The notes: generated by a model not told the origin, from the sequence alone. Shown: positions 9,563 through 22,535, counted from the stretch's first letter. The stretch is DNA of 64,000 nt from Pseudomonas migulae NBRC 103157 (GCF_002091715.1 NZ_BDAG01000003.1:124001-188000), one strand, 5' to 3'. Numbers and translations are program-made.

Positions 9563-10288
9563 TTAAAGGCGGAACTCATGGCCCAGATAGACTTCTTTCA
9601 CGAGGTCGTTGGCCAGGATGGTGGCAGAGTCACCTTCGGCGATCAGCTGGCCATCGTTGACGATGTAGGCGGTTTCGCAGATATCCAGGGTTTCACGGAC
9701 GTTGTGGTCAGTGATCAGCACGCCAATGCCCTTGGCCTTGAGGTGGTAGATGATCTGCTTGATGTCGCCCACCGAAATCGGGTCCACGCCGGCGAAGGGT
9801 TCGTCGAGGAGGATGAATTTCGGGTTGGTTGCCAGTGCCCGGGCGATTTCCACGCGGCGGCGTTCACCACCGGACAGGCTCATGCCGAGGTTGTCGCGGA
9901 TGTGGCTGATGTGGAATTCCTGCAGCAGGCTTTCCAGTTCTTTGCGACGATCGGCCTTGTCGAGTTCCTTGCGGGTCTCGAGGATCGCCATGATGTTGTC
10001 GGCGACCGAGAGTTTGCGGAAGATCGACGCTTCTTGCGGGAGATAGCCGATACCGGCCTTCGCACGACCGTGCATCGGCTGGTGGCTGACGTCCAGATCG
10101 TCGATCAGGACGCGGCCCTGATCGGCCTGGACCAGGCCGACGATCATGTAGAAGCAAGTGGTCTTGCCGGCACCGTTAGGGCCAAGCAGGCCGACGATTT
10201 GACCGCTGTCGATGGACAGGCTGACGTCGCGCACGACCTGACGGCTCTTGTAGCTCTTGGCCAGATGCTGAGCTTTCAGAGTTGCCAT
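9563..10288 (-). CDS. lptB: LPS export ABC transporter ATPase LptB
   Basis: 241 residues with Walker [10 protein letters not shown] at 36-44, signature LSGGERRR near 140, Walker [13 protein letters not shown] near 160 and the H-loop DHNVRETL. It powers LptFG extraction of LPS from the inner membrane. Its ATG overlaps the lptA stop by one base (TAATG), so the two are translationally coupled. A 184-base gap separates it from rpoN. Confidence 0.96.
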   Translation of the reverse strand: MATLKAQHLAKSYKSRQVVRDVSLSIDSGQIVGLLGPNGAGKTTCFYMIVGLVQADQGRVLIDDLDVSHQPMHGRAKAGIGYLPQEASIFRKLSVADNIMAILETRKELDKADRRKELESLLQEFHISHIRDNLGMSLSGGERRRVEIARALATNPKFILLDEPFAGVDPISVGDIKQIIYHLKAKGIGVLITDHNVRETLDICETAYIVNDGQLIAEGDSATILANDLVKEVYLGHEFRL

Positions 10289-10836
10289 TACGGGGCCTTT
10301 TGCTCTTCGGTTTTCTTTTTCGGCTGGATCACCATGTCGATGCGCGGACGCGACTCGGTCACGTTGGTGCCTGTGGCACGGCCGGCGCTGGCAAGCTTTT
10401 TGTTGGTGTCGTAGACGATTTTCTCGCCTTGGGTAACGTTGCCGTCCTTGTCGATGACTTTCGCCTTGTCGATCAGCACGACGCGGTCTTGCGAGGCGTG
10501 ATACTGGATAGTGACGCCGTAGCCCTGAACCGGCTTGGTGTCGCCAGCGGTCTGCAGCTGCTCGAAGTAGGCCAGGTTGCCCACCGAAGTCACCACGTCA
10601 ATGTCACCGGCCGCGGTGCGGGTGATGGTGACCTTGTTGCCGGTAACCTTCATCGAGCCCTGGGTGATGATCACGTCGCCGGTGTAGGTGGCAACGCCAT
10701 TCTTGTCGTCCAGTTGGGCATCGTCGGCCTGGATACGGATAGGCTGCTGTTGATCGTTCGGCAGAGCCCAGGCGCTCACGCTTCCCAGTGCTGCGCCCAG
10801 ACCGAGCAAAATAGGGAGAGTTTTAACGAGCCTCAT
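10288..10836 (-). CDS. lptA: Periplasmic LPS-bridge protein LptA/LptH
   Basis: 182 residues with a clear signal peptide, [20 protein letters not shown] then SAWA, cleaved before LPNDQQ. The body is beta-rich OstA/LptA fold ([22 protein letters not shown]). It forms the periplasmic bridge carrying LPS from LptBFGC to LptDE. In P. aeruginosa the orthologue is called LptH. It overlaps lptC by 14 bases and lptB by one. The lysine-rich tail ([12 protein letters not shown]) is probably disordered. Confidence 0.93.
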   Translation of the reverse strand: MRLVKTLPILLGLGAALGSVSAWALPNDQQQPIRIQADDAQLDDKNGVATYTGDVIITQGSMKVTGNKVTITRTAAGDIDVVTSVGNLAYFEQLQTAGDTKPVQGYGVTIQYHASQDRVVLIDKAKVIDKDGNVTQGEKIVYDTNKKLASAGRATGTNVTESRPRIDMVIQPKKKTEEQKAP

Positions 10837-11395
10837 ACTGTCCTCTTACGTTCGATAGCAGGTGTATCCTGCTTTCTTTCAAATACGCTTTCATTCCCTT
10901 GCCAGTCGAGACACCACCAGCGCCGTCGATTCTAACGGGTTGATCGGTCTGCGCATATTGCTGTTGCGGGAACACTGTCATGCGGGTGCTGGTGATCAGG
11001 GTGTCGCGATTCTTTTCGTCGGTACGCTTCACGCGCACGTTGTCGATCAACTCGACTTCAGTGCCACCGGAGTTCACCTCGGCGTGCTCGCTGGTCACGT
11101 GCCACGGGAACTCGGTGCCCCGGAACATGTTGAGGTCCGGCTTGGTGACCAGGGTGACATCGGTCGCTTTCAAGTGCTCGGCTTTGTCAGACGTCATTTC
11201 GTACTGCAATTTGCCGTCTTCGAGATACTGGAGCGTGTGCGTGTTGGTCGCGTACCAGTCGATCCTGGTCTCGTCGACCTTGACTGCCGGCTTGTCGAGG
11301 AAGCGTTCCGGGCTGATGTTCCAGTAGCCGACCGCCGCAAAAATCGCTGCGATGCAACCGAACACCAGGATGTTGCGAAATTTCTTGCTCAGCAT
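10823..11395 (-). CDS. lptC: LPS export protein LptC
   Basis: 190 residues from ATG 11395 (MLSKKFRNILVFGC). One N-terminal membrane helix (about 8-26) is followed by a periplasmic OstA-like domain with W-Y-A-T-N-T-H and several beta repeats. LptC receives LPS from LptBFG and hands it to LptA. The 14-base overlap with lptA and 7-base gap to kdsC indicate one kdsD-kdsC-lptC-lptA-lptB transcript joining Kdo synthesis to LPS export. Confidence 0.93.
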   Translation of the reverse strand: MLSKKFRNILVFGCIAAIFAAVGYWNISPERFLDKPAVKVDETRIDWYATNTHTLQYLEDGKLQYEMTSDKAEHLKATDVTLVTKPDLNMFRGTEFPWHVTSEHAEVNSGGTEVELIDNVRVKRTDEKNRDTLITSTRMTVFPQQQYAQTDQPVRIDGAGGVSTGKGMKAYLKESRIHLLSNVRGQYEAR

Positions 11396-11402
11396 AGTTG
11401 GC

Positions 11403-11927
11403 TCACAGGTACGCAGCGTTGGCCGCATCGAGGCGGTCTTGGGCGCGCAAGATCAGTTCGCAGAATTCGCGGGCGGCACCCTCGCCGCCACGGGCCTGGG
11501 TGATGCCATGGGCGTGTTCGCGCACGAAGCTGGCGGCATTGGCCACCGCCATGCCCAGGCCGACGCGGCGAATCACCGGCAGGTCTGGCAGGTCGTCACC
11601 GAGGTAGGCGACTTGCTCATAGCTTAGGTTGAGTTGGGCGAGAAGTTCGTCCAGCACCACCAGTTTATCTTCGCGACCCTGATACAGGTGGGGAATGCCG
11701 AGGTTCTTCGCCCGGCGCTCGACTACCGGGGTCTTGCGGCCGCTGATGATAGCGGTCTGCACGCCGGCTGCCATCAACATCTTGATGCCTTGGCCGTCGA
11801 GTGTGTTGAAGGTCTTGAATTCGCTGCCGTCTTCAAGGAAGTACAGGCGTCCGTCGGTCAGGACGCCGTCGACGTCGAATACCGCCAGTTTGATCTGTTT
11901 GCCGCGTTGCAGCAGGTCCGTGCTCAT
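11403..11927 (-). CDS. kdsC: 3-deoxy-D-manno-octulosonate-8-phosphate phosphatase
   Basis: 174-residue C0-type HAD phosphatase. The nucleophile and acid Asp are in VFDVDGVLTDG (D18 and D20), and the later motif YLGDDLPDLPV binds Mg. It removes phosphate from Kdo8P, the third step of Kdo synthesis. Its start overlaps the kdsD stop by one base, so product channelling and co-expression with KdsD are likely. Confidence 0.95.
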   Translation of the reverse strand: MSTDLLQRGKQIKLAVFDVDGVLTDGRLYFLEDGSEFKTFNTLDGQGIKMLMAAGVQTAIISGRKTPVVERRAKNLGIPHLYQGREDKLVVLDELLAQLNLSYEQVAYLGDDLPDLPVIRRVGLGMAVANAASFVREHAHGITQARGGEGAAREFCELILRAQDRLDAANAAYL

Positions 11928-12901
11928 TACATTACTCCCGCACGCAACAAGTCGTGCATGTTCAAGGCGCCGACCGGGCGGTCTTCGCTGTCGACCACGA
12001 CCAGTGCGTTGATTTTATGGTCTTCCATGATTTTCAAGGCCTCGGCGGCGAGCATCTCGGCGCGGGCAGTCTTGCCGTGGGCGGTCATGACCTGGTCGAT
12101 CGTGGCGCTGTGAATATCGATGCTGCGATCCAGGGTGCGGCGCAAATCGCCGTCGGTGAAGATCCCGGCGAGTTTGCCGTCGGCTTCCAGAATAACGGTC
12201 ATGCCCAGGCCCTTGCGGGTCATTTCCATCAGCGCGTCCTTGAGCAGCGTCCCGCGCTGGACTTGCGGCAACTCCTGCCCGGCGTGCATGACGTTTTCCA
12301 CTTTCAGCAGCAGGCGTCGGCCCAGCGCGCCACCGGGGTGGGAAAAGGCGAAGTCTTCAGCGGTGAAGCCGCGGGCTTCGAGCAGCGCAACGGCCAGGGC
12401 ATCGCCCATGACCAGGGCGGCGGTGGTCGACGATGTCGGTGCCAGGTTCAGCGGGCAGGCTTCGTGTTCGACATGCACGTTGAGATTGACCTCGGCAGCC
12501 TTGGCCAGCGGGGAGTCGGGGTTGCCGGTCACGCTGATCAATTTGATGCCCAGGCGTTTGATCAGCGGCAGCAGGGTGACGATTTCATTGGTGGAACCGG
12601 AGTTCGACAGGGCCAGGATGATGTCGTCGCGGGTAATCATGCCCATGTCGCCGTGGCTGGCTTCGGCCGGGTGCACGAAGAACGCCGTGGTGCCGGTGCT
12701 GGCCAGGGTGGCGGCAATCTTGTTGCCGATGTGCCCCGATTTGCCCATGCCGACCACGACCACGCGGCCTTTGCTGCCCAGAATCATCTCGCAAGCGCGT
12801 ACGAAATCTGCGTCGATATGGGGCAGCAAGCCTTGTACGGCTTCCAGTTCGAGGCGGATGGTGCGTTGTGCTGATTGAATCAGGTCGCTGGATTGGCTCA
12901 T
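11927..12901 (-). CDS. kdsD: Arabinose-5-phosphate isomerase
   Basis: 324 residues starting MSQSSDLIQSAQRTIRLELE at ATG 12901; a 21-residue upstream extension is rejected. An N-terminal SIS domain (VVVVGMGKSGHIGNKIA, LSNSGSTNEI) is followed by two CBS domains (from about 205). It makes arabinose-5-phosphate from ribulose-5-phosphate for Kdo. It is the first gene of the leftward Kdo/LPS-export operon and is divergent from the Mla operon. Confidence 0.95.
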   Translation of the reverse strand: MSQSSDLIQSAQRTIRLELEAVQGLLPHIDADFVRACEMILGSKGRVVVVGMGKSGHIGNKIAATLASTGTTAFFVHPAEASHGDMGMITRDDIILALSNSGSTNEIVTLLPLIKRLGIKLISVTGNPDSPLAKAAEVNLNVHVEHEACPLNLAPTSSTTAALVMGDALAVALLEARGFTAEDFAFSHPGGALGRRLLLKVENVMHAGQELPQVQRGTLLKDALMEMTRKGLGMTVILEADGKLAGIFTDGDLRRTLDRSIDIHSATIDQVMTAHGKTARAEMLAAEALKIMEDHKINALVVVDSEDRPVGALNMHDLLRAGVM

Positions 12902-13057
12902 GTCAGAAATCGTATAGCCTGATGAAAAGGCGGCGATTATAGCGGTAATGATCGAAACCCTCACGCAAGTTCGTCGCGCTTTGACATTCCCTGTTACCGA
13001 ATCCCTTTAAATGAAGCATTTGCACGCCATGTCGCTGAACATGACCCGGCTTGGCCC

Positions 13058-13087
13058 TTGGGCGCTTTGCCTTTGCAGTGATATAGT
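13058..13087 (+). promoter_or_regulatory. Candidate extended -10 promoter for the mla operon
   Basis: TTGGGC at 13058-13063, an 18-base spacer and TATAGT at 13082-13087, with TG one base before the -10 (extended -10). It lies about 90 bases before mlaF in the 275-base kdsD-mlaF gap. Another TTGACA at 12981 has a poorer -10 partner. Read by eye only. Confidence 0.45.
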
Positions 13088-13176
13088 TCGCCGCCAGTTC
13101 GGCCTGCCCGGGGAGGTATGTGCTTTCGTCAGAAAGTCAGGCGTCCGAGTGAGAGGCTGCATCGCAAGGAGTTTAG

Positions 13177-13986
13177 ATGAGTGCCGATAACGCCTACGCG
13201 GTCGAGCTGAAGGGACTGACCTTCAAGCGCGGTGCGCGCAGCATTTTCAATAACGTCGATATCCGTATTCCGCGCGGCAAGGTCACCGGCATCATGGGGC
13301 CTTCCGGGTGTGGCAAGACCACGCTGTTGCGTTTGATGGGCGCCCAATTGCGTCCGACCAAGGGTGAAGTCTGGGTCAACGGTCAGAACCTGCCGAAACT
13401 GTCGCGCAGTGATTTGTTCGATGCGCGTAAACACATGGGTGTGCTGTTTCAGAGTGGCGCACTGTTTACCGATCTCGACGTGTTCGAGAACGTTGCCTTT
13501 CCCCTGCGCGTTCATACCGAGCTTCCGGAAGAAATGATCCGGGACATTGTCCTGCTCAAATTACAGGCCGTGGGCCTGCGTGGCGCCATCGACCTGATGC
13601 CTGACGAGCTGTCCGGCGGCATGAAGCGTCGTGTCGCACTGGCCCGGGCGATTGCCCTGGATCCGCAGATTCTCATGTATGACGAACCATTCGTCGGTCA
13701 GGACCCGATCGCCATGGGCGTCTTGGTGCGTTTGATTCGCCTGCTCAACGATGCCCTGGGCATCACCAGCATCGTGGTCTCCCACGACCTGGCCGAGACC
13801 GCGAGCATCGCTGACTACATCTACGTGGTCGGCGAAGGCCAGGTGTTGGGGCAGGGCACGCCCGAGGAGCTGATGAACTCGCAGGAGCCACGGATTCGCC
13901 AATTCATGACCGGCGAACCTGACGGCCCGGTCGCATACCACTTTCCAGCGACGGATTTCCGCGCAGATCTTCTGGGGAAGCGTTGA
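13177..13986 (+). CDS. mlaF: Mla phospholipid transport ATPase MlaF
   Basis: 269 residues. Walker [10 protein letters not shown] at 41-49, signature [10 protein letters not shown] near 147, Walker [13 protein letters not shown] near 167 and switch SHDLAETAS. It powers the MlaFEDB complex, which moves phospholipids between the outer and inner membranes to keep outer-leaflet LPS asymmetry. GGAG at about 13168 is the ribosome site. Its stop overlaps the mlaE ATG (TGATG). Confidence 0.95.
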   Translation: MSADNAYAVELKGLTFKRGARSIFNNVDIRIPRGKVTGIMGPSGCGKTTLLRLMGAQLRPTKGEVWVNGQNLPKLSRSDLFDARKHMGVLFQSGALFTDLDVFENVAFPLRVHTELPEEMIRDIVLLKLQAVGLRGAIDLMPDELSGGMKRRVALARAIALDPQILMYDEPFVGQDPIAMGVLVRLIRLLNDALGITSIVVSHDLAETASIADYIYVVGEGQVLGQGTPEELMNSQEPRIRQFMTGEPDGPVAYHFPATDFRADLLGKR

Positions 13987-14783
13987 TGCGCAAGATTTCA
14001 CTCATAGAACGCGTGCGCCGGTTCGGCCACGCCGGCATCGACGTGCTGGCGGTGTTCGGCCGTTCGACGATATTCCTGTTTCATGCCTTGCTCGGTCGAG
14101 GCGGCATCGGCGGCGGTTTCGGCCTGCTGATCAAGCAACTGCATTCGGTGGGCGTGATGTCCCTGGTGATCATTGTGGTCTCCGGGGTGTTCATCGGCAT
14201 GGTGCTGGCGCTGCAAGGCTTCAACATTCTGTCCAGCTACGGTTCTGAACAGGCGGTCGGGCAGATGGTTGCCCTGACCTTGCTGCGCGAACTGGGGCCT
14301 GTGGTCACGGCATTGCTGTTCGCCGGACGCGCCGGTTCGGCCCTGACGGCTGAAATCGGCAACATGAAATCCACCGAACAGCTGTCCAGTCTGGAAATGA
14401 TTGGTGTCGACCCGCTCAAGTACATCATTGCCCCGCGCCTGTGGGCCGGCTTCATTTCCCTGCCGGTGCTGGCGATGATTTTCAGCGTGGTGGGTATCTG
14501 GGGCGGTTCGTGGGTGGCTGTCGACTGGCTGGGTGTGTATGAAGGTTCCTACTGGTCCAACATGCAGAACAGCGTGACGTTCACTGACGATGTGCTCAAC
14601 GGCATCATCAAAAGTATCGTCTTCGCCTTTGTCGTGACCTGGATCGCCGTATTCCAAGGCTATGACTGCGAGCCCACATCCGAGGGGATCAGTCGTGCCA
14701 CTACCAAGACCGTTGTGTATGCCTCGTTGGCTGTACTCGGCCTGGACTTTATTCTGACCGCCTTGATGTTTGGAGATTTCTGA
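13986..14783 (+). CDS. mlaE: Mla ABC permease MlaE
   Basis: 265 residues from ATG 13986, which overlaps the mlaF stop; TTG 13983 would add one residue. Five or so hydrophobic helices are seen, with the permease motif [24 protein letters not shown] (about 100-125) typical of MlaE/TRIC-type permeases. It is the inner membrane channel of the MlaFEDB phospholipid transporter. Its stop overlaps mlaD by TGATG. Confidence 0.95.
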   Translation: MRKISLIERVRRFGHAGIDVLAVFGRSTIFLFHALLGRGGIGGGFGLLIKQLHSVGVMSLVIIVVSGVFIGMVLALQGFNILSSYGSEQAVGQMVALTLLRELGPVVTALLFAGRAGSALTAEIGNMKSTEQLSSLEMIGVDPLKYIIAPRLWAGFISLPVLAMIFSVVGIWGGSWVAVDWLGVYEGSYWSNMQNSVTFTDDVLNGIIKSIVFAFVVTWIAVFQGYDCEPTSEGISRATTKTVVYASLAVLGLDFILTALMFGDF

Positions 14784-15250
14784 TGCAAAACCGCACCCTG
14801 GAAATCGGTGTCGGCCTTTTCTTGCTGGCTGGCATCCTGGCTTTGCTGTTGCTGGCGTTGCGGGTGAGTGGCCTGTCCCCGAGCGCAACCACCGATACAT
14901 ATAAACTTTATGCCTATTTCGACAATATCGCCGGTTTGACGGTCAGAGCTAAAGTGACCATGGCCGGCGTGACCATCGGCAAGGTCACGGCGATCGATCT
15001 GGACCGCGACAGCTTCACCGGTCGGGTGACGATGCAACTGGAAAAGCGCGTAGATAACCTGCCGACTGACTCCACTGCATCTATTCTGACTGCTGGCCTG
15101 TTGGGCGAGAAATACATCGGTATCAGCGTGGGCGGCGAAGAAGGCCTGCTCAAGGATGGTGGAACCATCCACGACACCCAGTCGTCGCTGGTGCTTGAGG
15201 ACCTGATCGGTAAATTCCTGCTCAATACCGTTAGCAAAGACGCCAAATGA
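14783..15250 (+). CDS. mlaD: Mla MCE-domain protein MlaD
   Basis: 155 residues: one N-terminal membrane helix (about 8-28) and one MCE domain (YAYFDNIAGLTVRAKVTMAG). MlaD forms the periplasmic hexameric ring that receives phospholipid from MlaC. It is a little shorter than E. coli MlaD (183), lacking part of the C-terminal tail. Start overlaps mlaE; 11 bases separate it from mlaC. Confidence 0.95.
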   Translation: MQNRTLEIGVGLFLLAGILALLLLALRVSGLSPSATTDTYKLYAYFDNIAGLTVRAKVTMAGVTIGKVTAIDLDRDSFTGRVTMQLEKRVDNLPTDSTASILTAGLLGEKYIGISVGGEEGLLKDGGTIHDTQSSLVLEDLIGKFLLNTVSKDAK

Positions 15251-15261
15251 GGAGCTTTTGA

Positions 15262-15918
15262 ATGATCTCTACCTTGCGACGTGGCCTGTTGGTATTACTC
15301 ACGGCTCTGCCGTTGGTGGCTAACGCCGTGGCGGCGCCTTCCGCGCACGAACTGGTACAGGACACCACGACCCGTTTGCTGGCTGATCTGTCCGCCAACA
15401 AAGAGAAGTACAAACAGGATCCGCAGGACTTTTACACGGCGCTGAACACCATCGTCGGCCCTGTGGTGGATGCCGAGGGCATCTCCAAGAGCATCATGAC
15501 GGTCAAATATTCGCGCAAGGCCACGCCGGCACAGATGAAAACCTTCGAAGAAAACTTCAAGAAGGGCCTGTTCCAGTTCTATGGCAATGCTTTGCTTGAG
15601 TACAACAACCAGGGCATCACCGTTGATCCGGCCAAAGACGAGTCGGGAGACCGCACCAGCGTTGGCATGACGGTCAAGGGCAGCAACGGCGCGATCTATC
15701 CTGTGTCCTACACGCTCGAAAAGATCAATGGCGAGTGGAAGCTGCGCAACGTGATCATCAATGGCATCAACATCGGCAAGCTGTTCCGTGATCAGTTCGC
15801 TGATGCGATGCAGCGCAATGGCAACGACCTGGACAAGACCATCAATGGTTGGGCCGGTGAAGTCGCCAAAGCCAAGGAAGCCAGCGAGAAGCAAACCCCC
15901 GAGAAGCAAGCCCAATGA
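15262..15918 (+). CDS. mlaC: Periplasmic phospholipid carrier MlaC
   Basis: 218 residues with a signal peptide, MISTLRRGLLVLLTALPLVA then NAVAA, cleaved before the mature start near PSAHEL. The body is the Tol/Ttg2D fold (GPVVDAEGISKSIMTVKYSRKATPAQM). It shuttles phospholipid between MlaA at the outer membrane and MlaD. The Lys/Glu/Gln-rich tail (KEASEKQTPEKQAQ) is probably flexible. It overlaps mlaB by four bases (ATGA). Confidence 0.95.
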   Translation: MISTLRRGLLVLLTALPLVANAVAAPSAHELVQDTTTRLLADLSANKEKYKQDPQDFYTALNTIVGPVVDAEGISKSIMTVKYSRKATPAQMKTFEENFKKGLFQFYGNALLEYNNQGITVDPAKDESGDRTSVGMTVKGSNGAIYPVSYTLEKINGEWKLRNVIINGINIGKLFRDQFADAMQRNGNDLDKTINGWAGEVAKAKEASEKQTPEKQAQ

Positions 15919-16220
15919 GTGTATCGGCCATTCGCATGAGCGAATCCGGCGAGCTGATGCTCAGCGGGATGCTGGACTACCGCACTGGCCCGGGCCTGCG
16001 CAAGCAGGGCCAGGCGCTGATCAAGGCCAGCAAGGCCGCCGCATTGGTGGTGGATTGTTCGGCGGTGTTGAAGTCCAGCAGTGTCGGCTTGTCGCTGCTG
16101 CTGTGTTTCATGCGTGATGCCCAGGAGGTCGGCAAGCCGCTGAGCATCCGTGCAATGCCCGAAGACATGCGTGAAATTGCTCAGGTCAGCGAATTGACCG
16201 AGCTGTTGGCGCATCCCTAA
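15915..16220 (+). CDS. mlaB: STAS-domain protein MlaB
   Basis: 101 residues, a single STAS domain (LSGMLDYRTGPGLRKQG; LVVDCSAVLKSSSVGLSLLLCFM). In MlaFEDB it binds MlaF on the cytoplasmic side and is needed for complex assembly and activity. Last gene of the operon, overlapping mlaC by four bases and followed by a terminator. Confidence 0.92.
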   Translation: MSVSAIRMSESGELMLSGMLDYRTGPGLRKQGQALIKASKAAALVVDCSAVLKSSSVGLSLLLCFMRDAQEVGKPLSIRAMPEDMREIAQVSELTELLAHP

Positions 16221-16230
16221 CCGCATCGAT

Positions 16231-16288
16231 AAGAAGGCCCCCCGTCAGAGTCCTGCTTCGCGGGGTTCGCAGGCGCGGGGCTTTTTTG
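16231..16288 (+). terminator. Intrinsic terminator of the mla operon
   Basis: AAGGCCCCCCG pairs with CGCGGGGCTTTTTT across an inner arm (GAGTCCTGC, GGTTCGCAGG). Six T residues follow the stem, 11 bases after the mlaB stop. Confidence 0.75.
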
Positions 16289-16333
16289 TATGATGTCCGA
16301 CCCGCGCGCACAGGGCGCCGATTGAGGTTGAGC

Positions 16334-17861
<1,528 letters not shown>

Positions 17862-18007
17862 TTTTTTTGCTGCATGGGCATAAGGATGTGCCCGTTGAAT
17901 TCGTTTCAAGTCGGGGGCGTCTTTTCATTTATTGAGAGAGCCCTCGATGTGTGTCCGGCGCCATTTGCGACCGGGCATCAGTAGCCTGATAAGGACTGAC
18001 GTTTCCC

Positions 18008-18643
18008 ATGTTGACCATCGCACTGTCCAAGGGCCGCATCCTTGACGACACCCTGCCGCTTCTGGCTGAAGCTGGCATCGTGCCGACCGAGAATCCGGAC
18101 AAAAGCCGCAAGCTGATCATCCCCACGACCCAGGCCGATGTGCGCCTGCTGATCGTGCGCGCCACCGACGTGCCGACTTACGTCGAGCATGGTGCCGCTG
18201 ACCTGGGCGTCGCCGGTAAAGATGTGCTGATGGAATACGGTGGCCAGGGCCTGTACGAGCCTCTGGACCTGCGAATTGCCCTCTGCAAGCTGATGACCGC
18301 TGGCCGCGTCGGCGATGTCGAGCCCAAGGGCCGTCTGCGCGTGGCAACCAAGTTCGTCAACGTTGCCAAGCGCTATTACGCCGAACAGGGTCGTCAGGTC
18401 GACATCATCAAGCTCTACGGCTCGATGGAGCTGGCGCCGCTGATCGGTCTGGCGGACAAGATCATCGACGTGGTCGACACCGGCAATACGCTGCGCGCCA
18501 ATGGCCTGGAACCTCAGGATTTCATTGCCGACATCAGCTCCCGGCTGATCGTCAACAAAGCTTCGATGAAAATGCAGCACGCCCGTATCCAGGCGTTGAT
18601 CGACACCCTGCGCAAGGCAGTGGAGTCTCGACACCGCGGCTGA
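18008..18643 (+). CDS. hisG: ATP phosphoribosyltransferase, short form
   Basis: 211 residues, the short HisG lacking the C-terminal regulatory domain, so it needs HisZ, which is not in this window. Family motifs: [18 protein letters not shown] at the N-terminus and the PRPP-binding [14 protein letters not shown] near 156-169. It starts histidine synthesis from ATP and PRPP. A terminator-like hairpin stands between it and hisD. Confidence 0.96.
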   Translation: MLTIALSKGRILDDTLPLLAEAGIVPTENPDKSRKLIIPTTQADVRLLIVRATDVPTYVEHGAADLGVAGKDVLMEYGGQGLYEPLDLRIALCKLMTAGRVGDVEPKGRLRVATKFVNVAKRYYAEQGRQVDIIKLYGSMELAPLIGLADKIIDVVDTGNTLRANGLEPQDFIADISSRLIVNKASMKMQHARIQALIDTLRKAVESRHRG

Positions 18644-18695
18644 TTCACCTGCGCGACCGCAAGGCGCGCCGTCTATCCGCCTCATAGCCAGAATT

Positions 18696-18744
18696 CTCAG
18701 GTGCCCAAGCGGATCGAATGTTAGCTTCGGGCGCCTGAGTTTTT
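18696..18744 (+). terminator. Terminator-like hairpin between hisG and hisD
   Basis: CTCAGGTGCCC (18696-18706) pairs with GGGCGCCTGAG (18729-18739) with one G-U wobble, followed by five T residues. It stands 24 bases before the hisD start inside the his gene run, so it may be an attenuator or simply the hisG terminator. Confidence 0.65.
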
Positions 18745-18767
18745 GCCAATCCTATGAGGCTCTCGCT

Positions 18768-20093
18768 ATGACCGCACTGACTGCAATTCGCCGACTCAAC
18801 GCTGCTGACCCGGATTTCGCACATCATCTGGATCATCTGCTGAGCTGGGAAAGTGTGTCTGACGACTCGGTCAATCAGCGGGTGCTGGACATCATCAAAG
18901 CCGTGCGTGAGCGTGGCGATGCGGCGCTGGTGGAGTTCACCCGGCAGTTCGACGGCCTGGACGTCGCCTCGATGGCCGACCTGATCCTGCCGCGCGAACG
19001 CCTGGAACTGGCCCTGACCCGAATCACCGTGCCTCAGCGCGAAGCCCTGGAAAAAGCCGCGGCCCGCGTGCGCAGCTACCACGAGAAGCAAAAACAGGAT
19101 TCCTGGAGCTACACCGAAGCCGATGGCACCGTGCTCGGCCAGAAGGTCACGCCACTGGATCGCGCCGGTCTGTACGTGCCTGGCGGCAAGGCGTCTTACC
19201 CGTCGTCCGTACTGATGAACGCGATTCCGGCCAAGGTTGCCGGCGTGACCGAAGTGGTCATGGTGGTGCCGACCCCGCGTGGTGAACTCAACGAGCTGGT
19301 GCTGGCCGCCGCCTGCATCGCCGGCGTTGACCGCGTCTTCACCATCGGCGGGGCACAAGCCGTCGCCGCGCTGGCTTACGGCACCGAAAGCGTGCCGAAG
19401 GTCGACAAGGTGGTCGGTCCGGGCAACATCTATGTGGCCACCGCCAAACGCCACGTATTTGGCCAGGTCGGCATCGACATGATCGCCGGTCCGTCGGAAA
19501 TCCTCGTGGTGTGCGATGGCAAGACGGATCCGGACTGGATCGCCATGGACCTGTTTTCCCAGGCCGAACACGACGAAGATGCCCAGGCGATTCTGGTCAG
19601 CCCGGACGCCGAATTCCTCGATCAGGTCGCTGCCAGCATCGCCAAACTGCTGCCGACCATGGAGCGTGCCGAAATCATCGAAACCTCGATCAATGGCCGT
19701 GGTGCGCTGATCAAGGTGCGCGACATGGAACAGGCGATCGAAGTGGCCAACCGTATCGCGCCGGAGCACCTGGAGTTGTCGGTCGCCGACCCGCAAGCCT
19801 GGTTGCCGCAGATCCGTCACGCGGGCGCGATCTTCATGGGGCGTCACACCTCCGAAGCCTTGGGCGACTACTGCGCCGGCCCGAACCACGTGTTGCCAAC
19901 CTCCGGCACCGCACGCTTCTCGTCGCCGCTGGGCGTGTACGACTTCCAGAAACGCTCGTCGATCATCTTCTGCTCCGAGCAGGGGGCGTCCGATCTGGGC
20001 AAGACCGCTTCCGTGCTGGCCCGTGGCGAGTCGCTGACCGCCCACGCCCGCAGCGCCGAATACCGTATCGTTGACGAGCAAAAGGGAAACTGA
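18768..20093 (+). CDS. hisD: Histidinol dehydrogenase
   Basis: 441 residues. The NAD- and substrate-site segments are visible: [17 protein letters not shown] loop ([20 protein letters not shown]), [12 protein letters not shown], the zinc-region [11 protein letters not shown], and [20 protein letters not shown] near the C-terminus. It performs the last two oxidations of histidine synthesis. hisC follows two bases after its stop. Confidence 0.97.
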   Translation: MTALTAIRRLNAADPDFAHHLDHLLSWESVSDDSVNQRVLDIIKAVRERGDAALVEFTRQFDGLDVASMADLILPRERLELALTRITVPQREALEKAAARVRSYHEKQKQDSWSYTEADGTVLGQKVTPLDRAGLYVPGGKASYPSSVLMNAIPAKVAGVTEVVMVVPTPRGELNELVLAAACIAGVDRVFTIGGAQAVAALAYGTESVPKVDKVVGPGNIYVATAKRHVFGQVGIDMIAGPSEILVVCDGKTDPDWIAMDLFSQAEHDEDAQAILVSPDAEFLDQVAASIAKLLPTMERAEIIETSINGRGALIKVRDMEQAIEVANRIAPEHLELSVADPQAWLPQIRHAGAIFMGRHTSEALGDYCAGPNHVLPTSGTARFSSPLGVYDFQKRSSIIFCSEQGASDLGKTASVLARGESLTAHARSAEYRIVDEQKGN

Positions 20094-20095
20094 AC

Positions 20096-21148
20096 ATGAG
20101 TAAATTCTGGAGCCCGTTCGTCAAGAATCTGGTGCCTTACGTGCCGGGCGAGCAGCCGAAACTGGCGAAACTGGTGAAGCTCAACACCAACGAAAATCCT
20201 TACGGTCCATCGCCAAAAGCCCTGGCGGCGATGCAGGCCGAGCTGAACGACAACCTGCGTCTGTATCCGGACCCGAACAGTGATTTGCTCAAGAACGCAG
20301 TCGCCAGGTATTACGGCGTGCAGAGCAATCAGGTGTTTCTCGGCAACGGTTCCGATGAAGTCCTTGCGCACATTTTTCACGGTTTGCTGCAGCACGATAA
20401 ACCGCTGCTGTTCCCGGACATCAGCTACAGCTTCTACCCGGTTTACTGCGGGTTGTATGGCATCACATTCGACGCGGTGCCGCTGGATGAGCAGTTCCAG
20501 ATCAACCCGGCGGACTATGCCAAGCCGAACGGCGGGATCATTTTCCCCAACCCGAACGCGCCGACCGGTTGCCTGCTGGCGCTGGACGCGGTTGAGCAAA
20601 TCCTCAAGGCCAGCCCGGATTCGGTGGTCGTGGTGGACGAGGCTTACATCGACTTCGGTGGCGAAACGGCGATCAGTCTGGTGGACCGTTATCCGAATGT
20701 GCTGGTCACTCAGACTTTGTCCAAGTCCCGTTCACTGGCTGGCCTGCGAGTGGGCCTGGCGGTCGGACATCCGGATTTGATCGAGGCGCTGGAGCGGATC
20801 AAGAACAGCTTCAACTCGTACCCGCTGGATCGCATGGCGAATGTCGGCGCAGCGGCTGCGTTCGAGGACCGTGAGTACTTCGACAAGACGTGTCGTCTGG
20901 TGATCGAAAACCGTGAATGGGTGATTTCGCAGTTGCAGGTTAAAGGCTTTGAAGTGCTGCCGTCGGCGGCGAACTTCATTTTCGCCCGTCACCCGCAGCA
21001 CGATGCGGCGGGGCTGGCAGCGAAGCTGCGCGAGCAGGGCGTGATCGTCCGGCACTTCAAGCAGGAGCGGATTGCCCAGTTCCTGCGGATTTCCATTGGC
21101 ACGCCGGAGCAGAATCAGGCGTTGATCGACGGCCTCGGCGACCTCTAA
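20096..21148 (+). CDS. hisC: Histidinol-phosphate aminotransferase
   Basis: 350 residues, fold-type I PLP aminotransferase. The PLP lysine is K210 in [15 protein letters not shown], with [12 protein letters not shown] (29-40) and PNAPTG (153-158). It makes histidinol phosphate from imidazole acetol phosphate and glutamate. Translated with hisD (two-base gap). No terminator is seen; a REPIN follows within 14 bases. Confidence 0.96.
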   Translation: MSKFWSPFVKNLVPYVPGEQPKLAKLVKLNTNENPYGPSPKALAAMQAELNDNLRLYPDPNSDLLKNAVARYYGVQSNQVFLGNGSDEVLAHIFHGLLQHDKPLLFPDISYSFYPVYCGLYGITFDAVPLDEQFQINPADYAKPNGGIIFPNPNAPTGCLLALDAVEQILKASPDSVVVVDEAYIDFGGETAISLVDRYPNVLVTQTLSKSRSLAGLRVGLAVGHPDLIEALERIKNSFNSYPLDRMANVGAAAAFEDREYFDKTCRLVIENREWVISQLQVKGFEVLPSAANFIFARHPQHDAAGLAAKLREQGVIVRHFKQERIAQFLRISIGTPEQNQALIDGLGDL

Positions 21149-21161
21149 GCCAACACTGACC

Positions 21162-21254
21162 CTGTAGGAGTGTGGCTTGCCCGCGAAGAACGATGACACG
21201 GTGCATCAAGTACACCGCGTTATCGTTCTTCGCGGGTAAGCCACGCTCCTACAG
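21162..21254. repeat. REPIN, 'TAGGAGTGTGGCTTGCCCGCGAA' variant
   Basis: CTGTAGGAGTGTGGCTTGCC and its near complement ending CGCTCCTACAG face each other, with inner arms CGCGAAGAACGAT and ATCGTTCTTCGCG also pairing. It lies between convergent hisC and algW and may serve both as a transcript end. Confidence 0.85.
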
Positions 21255-21272
21255 ATTGTGTGTGTTGACTGC

Positions 21273-22433
<1,161 letters not shown>

Positions 22434-22535
22434 TAAGCACGTCCTGGAAGGTTGCAGGCGGTATGAGACCGCCCATAATGTCGCGCATTATACGAGGCCG
22501 CGCGCGCCTCTGAACGGGATATTTAGGAGTCTTTT

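Noticed and set aside
21162..21254. Repeats across the window as possible CRISPR
   Set aside because: They are isolated inverted pairs between genes with no spacer array and no cas gene; they fit REPINs.
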